64,000 bases of DNA, taken from assembly GCA_013397935.1 (NCBI GenBank), contig VZRN01006632.1:706943-770942 (forward strand), written 5' to 3'. Below, piece after piece: positions 22,273-35,580 of this stretch; positions within the stretch are counted from its first letter, which is position 1, and every line of letters starts with the position of its first letter. The notes below the pieces were generated by a model. The model was given only the letters and a program-made list of their open reading frames with translations, ran no database searches and was not told the DNA's origin. This DNA comes from Dasyornis broadbenti (Eukaryota; Chordata; Aves; Passeriformes; Dasyornithidae). Both the position numbers and the translations under genes were made by a program.

Positions 22273-25200
22273 AGAGGGAGAGGGGCTGGGAGGAGAGCGG
22301 GGATTGGGATCCAGGCTTTGCTGCTGAAAGTTGAGAGTGGTTTGGTCGAGCTGAGATGGATCTGACTCCAGAAAGTCAGGGCCTGGGAGAGCCTGGAAGT
22401 GGAAGATCTTCAGTTTTGCCAGGGAAAAGGAGGTTTTGGTAAAGAAGGAGTTGTTATTGAGGAGTGGTCAAGTGTTTAGTAAAAACAGCAAATGGATGAT
22501 GATATAAAGTCTGAATGGATTAAAAATCACCTGGAAACTGAGACAGGTCTCGTAACAGACATTATTCCTCTGTTTGCCTGCTGAGAAATCCAGCTTTTAG
22601 CACTGTTTGATTTTTTTGTTCTTGTTGGGTTTTGGTGTTTGGGTTCTTTTTGGGGGTGGAGGGAGGATTTTTTTAGGGACTTTTGCAGGGAACAAGTCAC
22701 CTCTGGATGAAGAATGGCAAGTTTTAATTATTTTCAAATTATTGGTTTTTTCAGTAATACCAAGGAGAAGCAATACCTAGATTTTTTTCTCTTTCTTCTT
22801 TATTAGTTTGTTTTGGGGTTTTTTTGGGGGGTTTATTTTGTGCCTCTATCTCCTTCTCCCACAGCTTTCTCCTTCTTCCATTTTCTCTTTTCCCTGATGC
22901 TTCCCTAAAGACACAAAACAAAGTGAGATGACCTTATGGTAAAACACAGCTTTTATTGTCTACACTGAAATTTGTGCTATTTCCAGGTGATCTTTTTTAT
23001 CTGGACTGAGAGAAGCTCAATTAAAAGGCAGAGTTGTGTGTCACAGTTGCTCTGAGTGCTGCCTGGGAGGGTCCATTTTAGGACCAGTCCAACCCACCGT
23101 GTATCCAAAACGCGAGCATAAGAAGCGCATGAAAATGGACCCAGCTTCATTTTCCCAGCTTCCAGGAGTGTGGGTGTTGTAAGGAATAGTTCTGAGGGAA
23201 TTTAATTAAAAAAAAAAAAAAAAAAAAAGTCTTTGGGATTTGCCTCAATTTTTCATGAGAGACAGCTGAGGTCTCTCAGCACCCTCTGGAACATGGAGGT
23301 GGCTGCTGCCTCCTGGGAAGACGGAAGAGGGAACTGCCCTCTTCTTTTCTCCACGCTTTAGGGTGGATGATGCCTTTCTGATGCCTGGGAATGTACAGGA
23401 GACCTGGCCCAGAGAGGAGGAGAGCGAGGGGAGGAATGAGTGACTTTAGGAGTGTTTGGAGGGAAGCTGGAATGGCAGGAATGTGCTTTTAATTAATTAT
23501 TTCCATCTCTCGTGTTTCGGAGAGCACCTACGAAATACAGAAACCAAACTGGAATCATTGCTGGCGCTTTTCAAGATAAAAAAGCCCTTGACTATTTCGT
23601 GGCCTTATATGAAGGGTAAACACTACACTGAGCTGTCTGACAGCAGGACCTGGCTGTTGTTATCACCTCTTGTCCTCCTTCTACTTTAAATTTACATTTT
23701 TATTTAAAGCTATTTTCTCTCATCCCAGTAGATGGAAAACCTGGAGTTATCTCCAAGGTTATCACCAGCTGTCTCTTCCCAAGGTCTGCGGCACAGGTAA
23801 TTGGGGGAAAGTCAAGCAGCAGGGAGAATGCAAAGGAAGCTCAGAGCAGGCAACAAAAACAGCTTGGGATTTAAGTGGGAGGAGAATTCCGAGGTCTCCA
23901 ATAACCATGGGATGGAGCCTTGCCTTTGGAACAAATGAAGAAAGCTCCCTCTCAAGTCAAATCTCTTTGCTCTTTCAGAAAAAAGCAAAAATGTATCAGC
24001 CCTGGGAGAAAGGGACAGCCCAGGCAGTGGCTGATGCTCCAGATGTGAGGAGGACACAAAGAGAAGGAAGAGCTGCAGATAAACTTCTCTCCTATCAGCA
24101 CTTGTGGAAAATTCATTGCTGATGTCTCTGCTTGGATCTAGACTTGGAGGGGTAAAGTCTGTCCTATCACAGCCCCGCTGTGAGCAGGCAGCTCCTTCCA
24201 GTCTAGGGGACGTGGCAGGTGAATAATCTCTTTCAAACACTTGCTTTTATTCACGGGAATTGAAGCTTCCTTTTGAAACATCAAATCCGGCGATGGAATT
24301 ATGGGTGGTGTACACAGGAGAAATCATCTTTTCTGTCGCCTCTCAATTCCTTCGGATGGTGGCGGGGGGAGGGAAGAAAAGAGGCTCCCAGGAGCAGTTC
24401 AACTTTTGTGGAGGCTTGATAAAACCACCCCTGCTTCTTGTTGGGTTTCATTTTCTTTTAACACTCTGTAATAAAGGGGAAGGATTTCCAGGGGCTATTT
24501 CTGGCTAAGGTTCTGCTGGGGATGGCTTTGTGCTCTTCACGCCGTTCCCCCTCTCCTCTGGCGTGCTGCGTGGCTCTTGCCTTCAAACCTCCTTTTTTAA
24601 TTTTTTTTTTTTTTTTCTTAGAAGAGATTTTTTTTCTTTTTTTTCTCCTGCAGAGATAAACATGATGACTTTTTCATGAGCATGGAAAAGCTCAGAAGCA
24701 CTTGCAAAGCCCCAGCTCTTGTTTGATTTGTCCTTTGCACAAACAAGGGACAGTTCATAACTGTCCATGGAGGAGAGATTTGATTGATTGCATCAGGGAA
24801 TTGTGGAGGATTTGGGTTTATTTTGTTTTGTTTTTAAGTGGAAGTATATAAGGGAGAATTACTGATTTCACTCTCCCAGAATTACATTAAACTTGTCTTC
24901 CACAGGTGTAACTGTTTTCCGATTCAGCTGACGACCCCTCATCTTGAAGGGAAACTATTATCCTCCGCCATAGGATAAATTAGATGTCAGACCGTTTTTA
25001 GGCCGTTTCAGGCTGGTTAGTTCAGAGACAGCACTGCAAAAAGAAGGCAAATTGGGTTTTATTGGGGGACAACTTCCTTTCTATCCCGAGTTGGCTGTTG
25101 CGTGTCATAATGTAATTTCCGATGCGGAGTCGAGCGTGCATGGTTTGACAGGCCTGGACAAATGTAATATCCCACCAGGATCCAAGGCAGCTTTTCTGTA

Positions 25201-26424
25201 TTATTTACTCTTATTTACTTATTTATTCTATTTTGAAGTGGAGGTGGCTCTTACTTACTAAAAAACCACACTGTGCTGTGTGATAACGGAGGATTTATTC
25301 CTGCTGGGCACAGGAAGGAGCCCCAGTCCACAGCAACATCCCAGTCATTCATGTGCTGTACGATGCATTTCCAGAAATATTCCCCCTTTTCACTCTCTTC
25401 TGTTCTTTTCCCTTTGGGTGAGGCTGGAATAACCCTGGGAAGAGAATTCACTCTGGATCTGACTGTGCTCCCGCCTTGATCCTGGGAGCAGAGGAGATGA
25501 CACGAGAGGATTGTGTGAGGTCTCAGACCTTCACTTGGATCACACTGAAATCCAGGCCAGGGCTTGGCCAGCAGGGAAGGGCAGAGGATGGGGACAGAGA
25601 ACAGGAGGTCACTTGTCCATACCCTGCCAGTGGAGACTCAAGGCTGAGCGAGCAGGAAAAGGGGAACACATTTGTCATGAATGATCCATGGATCCAGAGG
25701 GGAAAACATCCCTTTGCCTATTTCCACCACGTGGTTTCCTTCAAGGGGAAAGCAGGACCAATCCCAAAACTGATCTGCCCCGTCCTCAGGTGTCCAGGAC
25801 TCTTTCTGCCCAGTCCAGCTAAGAGGGTGTCTGGGTGGTAGCTGGGGTTTGTGTCACCTTTTTTCATTTCCCAGTGCTGACAACACAGGTGTCCATGAAG
25901 GGTTGAAAAATCCATCAGTTCTGGAATAGTGTTGAAAAGCGGATGTAGGCAGGGGTTCAGATTTCAGCCCCTGGACACAAACCTGTACAAAGCCTGAAAA
26001 TTAAATACTTCAGGGTGATAAGGAACTTACAGCTTGTAGGCAAATGCAGCTTTTAAATAATAATTTATGTCACTGCTTCTACTCCTGTATTTTTTATCCT
26101 TTTAGTTGTTGTTTCCCTCTAAACATCTGAGCTCAAAGGCGGGCAGATAACTGGAGATAGAATATTACCCACCCCTGTTTTACAACTGACTGAATTTGGG
26201 AATTCATCTGTGTGACTGTAGGACACAGAATATTTCCTCTAAGTGCCTGCATCTCCATTTCTCACCAGCTGACAAAAATCAAGCAGAACCTGTATTCTCC
26301 ACCTGGGAGGCCGGAAGGTTTCCAATAAAGTCTTTAGTGTAGGGAAATGAGGGATGCAGAATCCTCCAGGGCTGGGTGTGAGATCCAGTTAACAACACAC
26401 TGGACAAGCTGTTCCGATTTCTCT

Positions 26425-26490
26425 GTGTCATTGCCACCAAACTGCTCCAAAACCTTGGCCAAATCCCTTGACCTGGTGTTACGCTTCATC
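26425..26490 (+). mobile_element. Possible MIR-like SINE relic (weak)
   Basis: AACCTTGGCCAAATCCCTTG and ACC resemble the MIR segment GACCTTGGGCAAGTCACTTA plus ACC, with TTGCCACCAAACTGCTCC in the place of the tRNA-unrelated core. Similarity falls off quickly to the right. Confidence 0.25.
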
Positions 26491-29400
26491 TTTTTTTTTC
26501 TTTTTTACACTTTCTAAGAGGCAGTTTTCTTAACATGCATGCCACAAAGAGGGAATGGTGAGCTCTCTGGGATGCAGCAGGAAATCTGTACTGAGGGCAT
26601 GGCTTTCTAACACTGACTAACAACATTTTGGGGATTTTTACGCGGTTTTGGCTGGGTTTTTTCTGGTTTTTTTTTCCCCTCAGGGATGTGCTTGCCTAAC
26701 CTTGCAGATGTTATCTAACCCAATAACCTCCAACCTTCTAGCCATGCGTGTACCCTGTGCAGTGCTGGAATGATTATGCATGAACATTCATTAATCCCCA
26801 GCATGGTGGTGCATGTTGGGTGTCAGGATGCTGAGGACAGTGATTCTCTTCCTCTGCTTGCCTTGTGCATGAAACTGTAGAAAAACCCCACAGCACTCAG
26901 AATTTTGTATGGTTTTTTTTTTCCCCCCTGTTGCCAGGAATTCCTATTTAGATGAAAGTTTTCTCAGTCAGGGACCACTTCCAGCAGCGAGCAGTGCCTG
27001 GCACAATGGGACCCTGGCTCTTGGTTGCGACCTCGAAAGGTTGCCACCACAATAATAGTAATAGTCTGTGGCTTTTGGCACATCACCTATTAATCACAGC
27101 AGCTGTCAGGCAAAGCATTAGATGGGAATAGCTCCCTGCAAGAAAAAACAAATACAACAACACCCCGTGGCTTGTGGAGCTTGAATCCACACTCTGGAGG
27201 GTGCCAGGCAAGGAAGGAAGGGCTAAGCCGTGACATTTCACTCTGATTTGTTAACCTTGGCTGGTGTTCAGCTGCTCAGCCAAGGCGGTCCCCGGAGACA
27301 TCCAGCGTTTGAAATATTTACCGTGAGCGCAAGCTGCGGTGAAGGTGCACAGAGGCTTCAGGGACAGAAGAGGCATTCCTGGGATGGTTTCTGTGCTGCT
27401 CCTGTTTTTAGTGCCTGTGATGGATTTTTCTCCCCCCACATTTTGTTTTGTGCAGATCTTGAGCGCTCGGGATGCCCTGAGGCAGGAGCTTCATGGTTTG
27501 ACAGGTGTTGTGCAAAGAATTTGCCCAGCACTCCAAGCCCACCGCGTTTCAGGTCCGTGGGGTGATCCCTGCTGGAAAAAGCAGGGAGCTTTATCAGGCC
27601 CTTACCTCAATCCCATGAAATCTGGCGGTGTGGTGCCACAGACCACTTGTTTCCATGCTCTGTCTAGGCAGAAAAGCAGGTAAATGTGTTCCAAATCCAC
27701 TCCCCAGAAGTTTTTTGGTGTCATATTCCCTGAAAATTGCTCCACGTTTATGCTTGAAAAATTCCCTGGTGCTAAACTGGTCCATCTGCAGGAAGCAAAC
27801 TGGTCCATTAGAATGTCTGCAGAGAGCAAACCCAAACAAAATGAGATTACTGTCAATTTGTGTTTATTTGAATTACTGGATAAGTCCTAGTCACGGATCA
27901 GGACTAAACATGTACAAATAATTGATTTTAGGTTCAGTGGCTCAAAGCAAAAACACATGGAAAATCTTCTGGTTGACCTAAACCAATTTTTTCTCCAGTT
28001 TTCTGTTAAAATAAAGGCATTAAAAAAAAGCAGAAAGAGAATGCACTGCTTTAACACGGGGCCCTGTTACATATTTGAAGCTTCATGAGACATTTTCCTC
28101 CTCATTTTGATATTTTCTAATTTTTGCCATTTAAAAACAATCAAGTAAAAATTTCTTCCAAAGTAAAATATCCTTAATGCTGAAAGTTTACAAAGAAAGT
28201 TCTCAAACTTCTCAGAGCTGTTGAGAAGTATTTTGCTGTAGCTGATGCTTGCCCTGTGTTGACTGATGACAAGTCAACATCTCTGTCCAGTTTTAATTCA
28301 GACCCCAACGTGACAGATGCTGTAGAAAGAGTGAGCATGAAGATTTTTAACTGAGGTTTGTGACACTTTCTGCTTGAGGAATTTTTTTTTTTTTGCAGAG
28401 GCTAAGGGCATTAGGGAGTTTTGATCACTTGGGCTTTACTGCTTAAATTTGCACTGTGAAATCCTGGGGGGAATTGAGGAGAACTTGGACTGGAAGTTGA
28501 TTTGAACCTTCTAACCCAGACCTGTTGTTCTGGAGGGGAAGCAGCGCTGAATGTCAGCCTTGTCCTCTTGGACTCCGTAGGAACGGCACCATCACAAACA
28601 TGGAAACTGCCGTGAGGTGTCACCGTGGGATGTGGCACCTCGCAGGCTCCAGGTCGGAAAGAACAAAGTGTGCTTGAACCAGAGCAGTGGGAATAACCAA
28701 CATCAAGATCCCCCGTGTCCAGAGCTGAGGATTGAGCTGTTCACCTCCTGCATGTCCCACCTCCATGAGCACAGTGTGTCCCTGTGTCTGCCCCAGCAGC
28801 TCCCTCTGCACCTTTCCCACCTGCCTCACCCTGGTTTGATCCCTCCAGGCAGCACTGGCACCTCAAGGCTTTTGGGGCAGCTTTGCAAAGCACCGAGGGC
28901 TAAACTTGCTGACAGCAGGGGGACGAGGCTGTGAAGCTTCTGGGATTGAGATTTTCCAGAAGGAGAAGTGAGAGTAAGGATGGGCTGCAGAGCTGTGTGA
29001 CCCTTGAGCATCCCCGGCACCCCATCCCTGCCATGGGGTCGGTAGGGGGGCAGTTTGGCCCCAGCTACTAAAGCCCCATGGAAAAAACGATCCCCATCAT
29101 TTCCCAGAGGTGTTCCCTGCCCCAGGAATGCAGGGCCCCACCCATCCCGGTGCAGATACTTGGGCAGGGAGTGCAGACCCCAGCAGAGTTTATTGGTAAA
29201 TGCTACCGCTGATGAAAACAGGCTTGAGCTGCTGTAGGAACAAGAGGTTGCCATGGAAACAGTCTCTTGATGTGTCCAGGTTTTGAAACCACTTTTCCCT
29301 CCTCTCCCGCCCTCAACGCTTCTTTTTTGTTTTTTTTCTTTTTTGCTGTTGTTTTGTTGGAGATCTGCTCTCCTGGGGTGAGGTGGGTGCGGGTGGGCCC

Positions 29401-30299
29401 TTGGGACCAGGAAGGCACCAAGAGGAGCTGCTGATCCCAGCGAGGGCTGTGAGGGTGGGAGCCCCTCTCTGGTGGTCCAGCAATAGGGCAGAGCGTGTGG
29501 GGATCCTGAAGGGTCTGGATGGACCCTGGAGAGCCCCAGTGTTGTGGGAGCAGAGGAGAATATCCCAGGGGAAACTCTCCTCCCAAAGGCACCCGGCTGG
29601 GATGCTCTGAGCACCACTGGGGTCCTCCGCTGGGGCATTCATCTCTTCTCCATCACCTCACTCCTCTTGGGAGTGGTGGCAGTGATGGGAAGCCACCCTT
29701 CCAATAACGGGAAATCAAGCCAGTGCCATAAGGAGTGGTTCTGAGAGACAAAAGAGGATTCTCTCCTCATTCCCCACCCCTCCTGGGCTCCCTACCTTGG
29801 GAGAGGAGCATTCATTTAGCTCAAGTGGCTGCAGAGCAGCCCCTCCCCTGTGGTGGTTGTTGTTACGCAGCTGTGGTGAAGAGCCATTGACGACTCCTGC
29901 AAAGCTTTGAGGAGAATTTTCCTTGTAGATCAGTCAGCCCTCCTCTCAGATATGGAATTTTTTATATTTTTTACCAACCTCCTGCTTTGTTTTTGTGTTT
30001 TCTTCTAAAACACAGAAGCATCTGCATAAACACAGGCTCCTCCTCCCTGTGTGCTGCTTCTTTTGTCCCTTCCCTGGGAATTCCTCTGGCTCTTTCCAAG
30101 TCCATCCCGAGCTCTTCAAATTCTGCATGAAACTCCTCCCTGCAGGAGCTGTCGGAGGATATGATGCTATACTGTTTTATGTTATTTTACTCTATGATAC
30201 GCAGGAGTTGGGTGAGTTTCTGCACCCAGAGCAGGCCTGGGAGACCCGAAACCTGGGCTGTCTTTTCAGTATTGTCCTAAAAGTTCCAAAGCTCTTCCT

Positions 30300-30590
30300 C
30301 TACAACTCGGTGGAGGGTGGAGCCAGGTGGGAGTTGGGCTCTGCTTCCAGGGAACAAGAGGAAACGACCTCAAGTTGTGCCAGAGGAGGTTGAGATTGGA
30401 TATTAGGGAAAATTTCTTCACTGAAGGGGTTGTCCAGATTTGAGAAGTGCTGGAATCACCATCCTTGGAGGGATTTAGAAGCCCTGTGGATGTGGTACTT
30501 GGGGATGTGGCTCAGTGGTGGCCTTGGCAGTGCAGGGAATGGTTGGACTCGATGATCTCAGAGGGCTTTTCCAACCTAAATGATACCAGG
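30300..30590 (+). mobile_element. CR1 LINE 3' fragment
   Basis: A copy of the AATGATT tail type reaching into the pre-tail region: GGTGGAGCCAGGTGGGAGTT, GGAACAAGAGGAAACGACCT, CAAGTTGTGCCAGAGGAGGT, TGAGATTGGATATTAGGGAA, AATTTCTTCACTGAAGGGGT, GTGGTGGCCTTGGCAGTGCA, GGTTGGACTCGATGATCTCA and CCAACCTAAATGATACC. Confidence 0.94.
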
Positions 30591-32514
30591 AGTTATGAAA
30601 TCTGAGATTTAAATAGTTAAAATATATGGAAACTCTGATCATTTTACACACTTGCTATGGCATCATTGTCTAGTCTTCCTCAGCAGGACCGGGCCCCTCC
30701 CAGTTATAATGACACTGGGAATTTTTGGACAAGGATCTCAATGCTTTGCCTGCCCAGCAAGACCAAGTGGGGAACACCCAGCAGCCAGAATTGCAGAAGA
30801 AACCTCCAAAAAGCCCATCCCTGTTGCTCCAAGCTTGTAGGAGTTCCTGTACATCCCCACGTTGTGTGTTATTTCTCCGATTTTCAAATTTCAAGCCCTC
30901 CCACAGAACTTGGACAGTTTCTCACTTTCATGGCATCTTAAAAGGGACCGGAGAAGCCCTGGAGTCCTTCTGCAGGAACGTCTCAATCAAAGGTGCCATG
31001 AAAGGGGTTTAATTTCAAAAGCTCTGAATTACACCTAGATCAGGAAGGACGTGGCAATGGTGGAATTGCTGAGCTCAGGAGGTTAAAGAACGAAGGGGAA
31101 TTCACAGTTAACATCTGTGACACACCGAGCCGGGATGAGAGAGCCTCCATCCTCAGAGCAGCTATCAAGGCATCTCCCAGCTCCCATGCTTTTGGGAGAT
31201 TTTTAATTACTCTGATGTTCGTTAAGAGTCACTCACGGCCAAAGAAGTGGATTCTTAAATTCGCAGATGCTTTTTTCTTGTTTGCTCCCAGAAATAACAA
31301 CTGAGCAGCAAATCAACCCCAGCGAGGCAAGGAGGATGCAGTGAGCTCGGAGCTGCTCTGAAGCCAGATCAAATATCAGTTCACATAGCAGCCCCTGCCT
31401 CCATCTGCACGAGGATGATGACAGGAGAATTGCTTTGAAATCCTCCGAAGAAAAGCCTCCAAGACAGTGCTCTCCTGGGAAAACGTCTCCTTTCCTGGCG
31501 TTCTGTTCCTTGGTAGCTCTAATGCCGGAGGTGGCAGGTGGTGAACCTGTTGTGTGGGGAGGGGCCAGGGAATCGGAGAAGGGGAATTAGGCAGGTGTTT
31601 AGCGCGGCAAACAGCAGCCATTCAGCGCTGGCATTCCTGGCTTCACCCCCGAGCCACCTGGAGCAACCTGGGCTCTGGTGTCACCGCAGGTAATTGGGAA
31701 AAACACGGACACAATGAGTAGCCTGGGCCACACAGGTGACATGCCAAGCAGGACTCGGGTGGGAGGGTGGAGGAGAGCTCAGCTGTGTAGCCTGGGTTAG
31801 CTACAGCCACACAACCAGATTTCCTTGGAGCAAAATCTCCCTGGAGGAATGGGTTTGGTGGGGAGCACTCGGAGGGAAGGGGGTTTGGGATGGTGCTGGT
31901 AATGTGGGCACAGCCTCATCCCAGCATGTGGAGCTGCCCTTGGTGTCTCCCTGGCCGTTCCTGATCTTCCTGCTGGCACATCAGATCTGGGGAATGTTGC
32001 ACGAGCCTCACTGGGGACCTCAAGAGCAGATTAATCCTTGAGCATCTTCCTTCTTGCCACCGGTGAAGCCCATGGCTCCGACGAGATCCAGGGACACAGC
32101 TGGGCAGGGCTGAAAGCATCCCCCAGACAGAGAAGGCATGGGAGGATGAAAGATATCCCTTCCTCCCAAGCCCAACCAGCTTTTTGGGAGAAACCCTTCC
32201 TTGTGGCAGTGTCCAGCTGCAGAAAGGATCTCTCTCCGTGTACCTCGTGATGGTGATGATGGTGAGGCAGGGTGTCATTAAGTCCCTCTCCCTCCCTCAG
32301 GCAGAGCTCAGAGTGGGAAAATGCTTTGGATGCGGTGGACTGTAATTATGTAATTCTTCCTCGTTATCTTTTCTAATTGTTCTCAGTGCTGTTTCCTAAA
32401 CTGATTGGAAACAATGGCAGATGGGGGTGAAGTGGGAGGCAGATGTGAGCATGGCAGGCTGCCAGCTGAGTACAACGCTCTCCAGAAAGGGAGAGAGGAA
32501 AGGAAAAAGAGGGG

Positions 32515-32541
32515 AAAAAAAAAAAAAAAAATCTNNNNNNN
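32515..32541. other. Poly-A tract plus 7-N assembly gap
   Basis: Seventeen A (32515-32531), then TCT, then seven N (32535-32541). The gap again lies next to a homopolymer. Confidence 0.95.
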
Positions 32542-32880
32542 TTGGATGCCAGGACCTGAATTGAGGGGACACCTGAAGCACTGCCAGGCTGGGAGGTGCT
32601 GGCTGGGGATGGCTCACTCAGGCTCATGCATACGTGATTTTCTGTGTTACATTCAAGGAATTCCAAGCCTTCCCCCATCCCTGGCGCACCTCTGCTCCCC
32701 CAGAGCTTTGCTGCTTTCCTTTCACTCCAATGACGCAGGTTGAACCCTCCCTGGGAGGGGCTTTGCCGGGAGAATCCGTGGTCTTGTCCCTCTGGCATTG
32801 AGTTGTTTGTTTGCTTGAATGTGGGAGAAATAGAAGAAAAAAGAGGGAAATTTGGCTCGCTGTGTTTGGGGGCGACTGCA

Positions 32881-32904
32881 GGGCAGAGGGAGGGGCCGGG
32901 AGGG
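32881..32904 (+). other. G-quadruplex motif, five G runs
   Basis: GGG-CAGA-GGG-A-GGGG-CC-GGG-A-GGG: five runs with loops of 4, 1, 2 and 1 bases. This is the tightest G-quadruplex pattern found in the window. Confidence 0.7.
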
Positions 32905-33732
32905 AGGTATTGCTGTGAGATTCCTTCATATTTGGCACAGGTTTCAGGGGAACCGCGGGGTGCAGCTCCCCAGGAGCCCCTTGTTGTCATGTTGACTCTC
33001 ATTTTCTCTGCTGCTCATCCGCCCCTGCCCTCTCTCAGCGTGGGTGAGGGTTGTTTGCAGGGACGTGCATCCCAGAGGTGTTTGGGGAGCCAGCAGAGCC
33101 CTGGTCCAGCAGCCCCTGCTCTTCTCTCACTGCCAGGCCTCTTTTGCAGCACGGTGGGAAGGGACAGCACACACTGCTGCTCTTACGTTTGTGTAGAGAA
33201 GGGCAGAACAAGCCCAGGAGTCATCTCTGAGCTCCAGTTTCCATGGCAGGGCGAGAGGACAGATGTCTGTGGGGTGATGTGGCAGAATCACCATCCCTGC
33301 GGTGAGCAGGGCTCGTTTAAGGTACAGGAGGTGCCCCTACAGAAAACAGACCCTCCTCATCCGTGTGGGATCAGCACCAGGCTGGAGGAGGCTCTGAGCC
33401 ACCCCTGGGTGCTGGTGCTGATTTACCTTCCTCATCCCAGGCTCCAAGCACTGAATTTCTGTCTCAGCCCCGGGACCTGGGCGAGCTGCTGACCAAGCAG
33501 GGGCAGTTGAGGGGGGAAAAGGGAATTTATCAGGGCTGTCCTCTCCTCCTCCAGACCCAGAGCTGTTCTGCTGCTTTTCCATCACGGCTGACGTCTCTGT
33601 GTGCCTGCAGGCTGCTGCTGCCAGCACTGGCCCAGCCTCTCTGACTGCCATGAGCAGCTCTCCAGCATGGAGAGGGGAAATCCTCCCTGGGGTTTGTGCT
33701 CGGTGTTGGATTGGAGGTTTCCTTGCTGCTGT

Positions 33733-33759
33733 GGGATGAGTGGGGTCAGGGGGAAGGGG
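33733..33759 (+). other. G-quadruplex motif
   Basis: GGG-ATGAGT-GGGG-TCA-GGGGG-AA-GGGG, with loops of 6, 3 and 2, satisfies the standard rule. Confidence 0.65.
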
Positions 33760-35580
33760 CTGGAAGGAGCTGGAGGCTGCAGGTGGGGTGGTTCAGCTCC
33801 AGCTTGTGTTGGAACTGGAAGGGTTTGAGCTGTGGTGATCTCCAGGCACCCCTGGGCAGGAGTGGGAGAGGAATAACCAGCAGGGAATGGCAAACAGAGG
33901 AATCCCTGGGTGCCACCAGCCACATGGGCACCACCAGCAGTTGCCCCTGTGGGTCTGGACACCAGATTTGCTTTTGCATGAGCCTGGGGAGGGCAACTCA
34001 GTCTTGTCAAAGGCTGGAGCAGCTCCCTTTGCTGTCTCTTCAGTGTGTCCTGTGCTGACAGACACAAGTTGATGGTTGGCAGATATTTTCCCCAGCAGTG
34101 CTTCTGGTTGTTGCCTGCAAAAATACGTGAATTTCTTCCTTTTGCTCAACAGACTTTTTGCCTCAAAAGTTCCCGTGATGATACAGCGTAGGGGGAAAAA
34201 AACCCAGTTCCTTCTATCAGCTTCGTATTTGGACATTTTAAATTCCATTTTTTCTTGTGGAATTGTCCTTTTTCTTTTGTTATGAGGCAGAAAGAACAAA
34301 AGATCCCTCGATCATTTTCTCGTACACCTTTATCATCCCTCTTCACATCCATCTCCTCTCTGAAATGCGCAGTCTGAGAGCTCCTGCCAATCCCTCTTCA
34401 CGAGCAAAGCTTTGCCATGACCTTGATCAGCCTTGCCACAGCTCCCTGGACTCTGTTTAGGGTAAATCGGCGCCTTTTGGGATGGGTGGCCATTCCCTAG
34501 GCACTGGCACGTCCGTGGTTCTTGGGACAGGATGCCCCATCCCAGACAAACAGGAGAACACCCACCAGCACTGGGCTGCAGGAAAGCACCCTCAGGGAAG
34601 TGCTTGGTGGATGTTCTACCAGAAAATGGGATGGTGAGGGAGATTTTTTCCCTCACAGCAACCACGAGGCCAGGACCCCAACAATGCCTGGCCCTGGGGC
34701 GTCGGGACTGGTGTCAGGATGGGGACTTTGGAAGGAGCAGGTGTGAACGGGAAGGAAATCCCAGCTCCTTCCGAGGTGCAAACATTTCCTCCAGACACTT
34801 GGAGCTCAGGAGGAGGGAAATTACTCTCCCTCCAGTCCTAGGATTTATTTATTTATTAATTCATGTGTGTGTGAGGTGTGTATTTACCTCGCTTTCACTA
34901 CACATTTGCATTACTTTCTTCTCTCTTCTGCAGAACAGGATCCCAGGACTGTCTGCTCAGAAATACACTCAGAGCAACTCATGTTATTTCACTGTGTTTC
35001 ACGCAGTTGTTTTTCTTCTATTATTAGTCTTTTTTTGAGTCTTTTTTTCCCCCGTTTCTCTTCCTTTCTTTCCCAGACTAGAACAAATAGAGTGAGACTG
35101 GCAGAAAATTGGCAAGCTTCAGCAATCCAGAGGCAGTGATATTTTTCTAAGTACCTTAATGGAGTCTGTAGTTTTTTTATTGTTTTCTCAGCCTGAAGGT
35201 TGTTTGAGTATTCAAAAAAAAGAGAGAGACAATTCAACCAGCCCTTTCTATTCCTCCTACCAGCCCTTTTTTGAAAGTCTGTGAACCTACAAGAACCCTT
35301 CTGAGTTATCCATATTTCAGAATTCTGCTGAATTGGTCACAGACATTAATGAAGGAGATGGAATTATCCTCCAGCCTGAGTCTTGGACAAAAATATTTAC
35401 ACAGAAACCACACTCACCTGCATCAGTACCCATGTCTAGGCACTCCTGCTGTCTCACCATCCTTCTCCCTGTTTTTTCCCTGGGATAGTCTGTTTTCCAC
35501 TTAAATCTCCTCCAGGTCCCTGCTGCCTGCAGGCCTTGTTTCCTTCTGCACAAAGGCAGCAGCACCAAAGCTGTTTTCTC

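Larger units (their letters stand above)
21218..30299. other. 9-kb CR1-free non-coding block
   Basis: No gene, CR1 or LTR copy is recognised. Simple sequence includes A or T runs (about 21722-21738, 23207-23228, 24600-24616, 28381-28394), a T/G-rich tract at 22600-22680 and a decayed TTTA repeat at about 25198-25232. Parts at 22170-22270 and 25090-25170 look like candidate conserved non-coding sequence. Open frames at 23.7-24.1 kb and 28.8-29.6 kb have no recognisable product. Confidence 0.5.
30591..35580. other. 5-kb non-coding stretch without interspersed repeats
   Basis: No gene is recognised. It is locally GC-rich (31.3-34 kb) and includes two G-quadruplex motifs and the 7-N gap listed separately. 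The 250-codon plus-strand frame at 32740-33492 has no domain, signal peptide or repeat pattern that I recognise and no clear splice context, so I treat it as chance. Confidence 0.5.

Noticed and set aside
23207..23228. Poly-A tract as the tail of a processed pseudogene
   Set aside because: No recognisable coding or mRNA-like sequence precedes it and no flanking duplication was seen.
26140..26220. Possible further MIR-like core (ATATTACCCACCCCTGTTTT then ACAACTGACTGAA)
   Set aside because: Similarity is short and lacks the GAGGCACAGAG block.
28826..29638. 270-codon minus-strand open frame
   Set aside because: Proline/serine-rich translation with no domain, no similarity I recognise and open frames in other phases over the same GC-rich bases; most likely chance.
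32740..33492. 250-codon plus-strand open frame
   Set aside because: No recognisable family, signal peptide or splice context, and an overlapping frame on the other strand. RNA-seq coverage would be needed to revive it.
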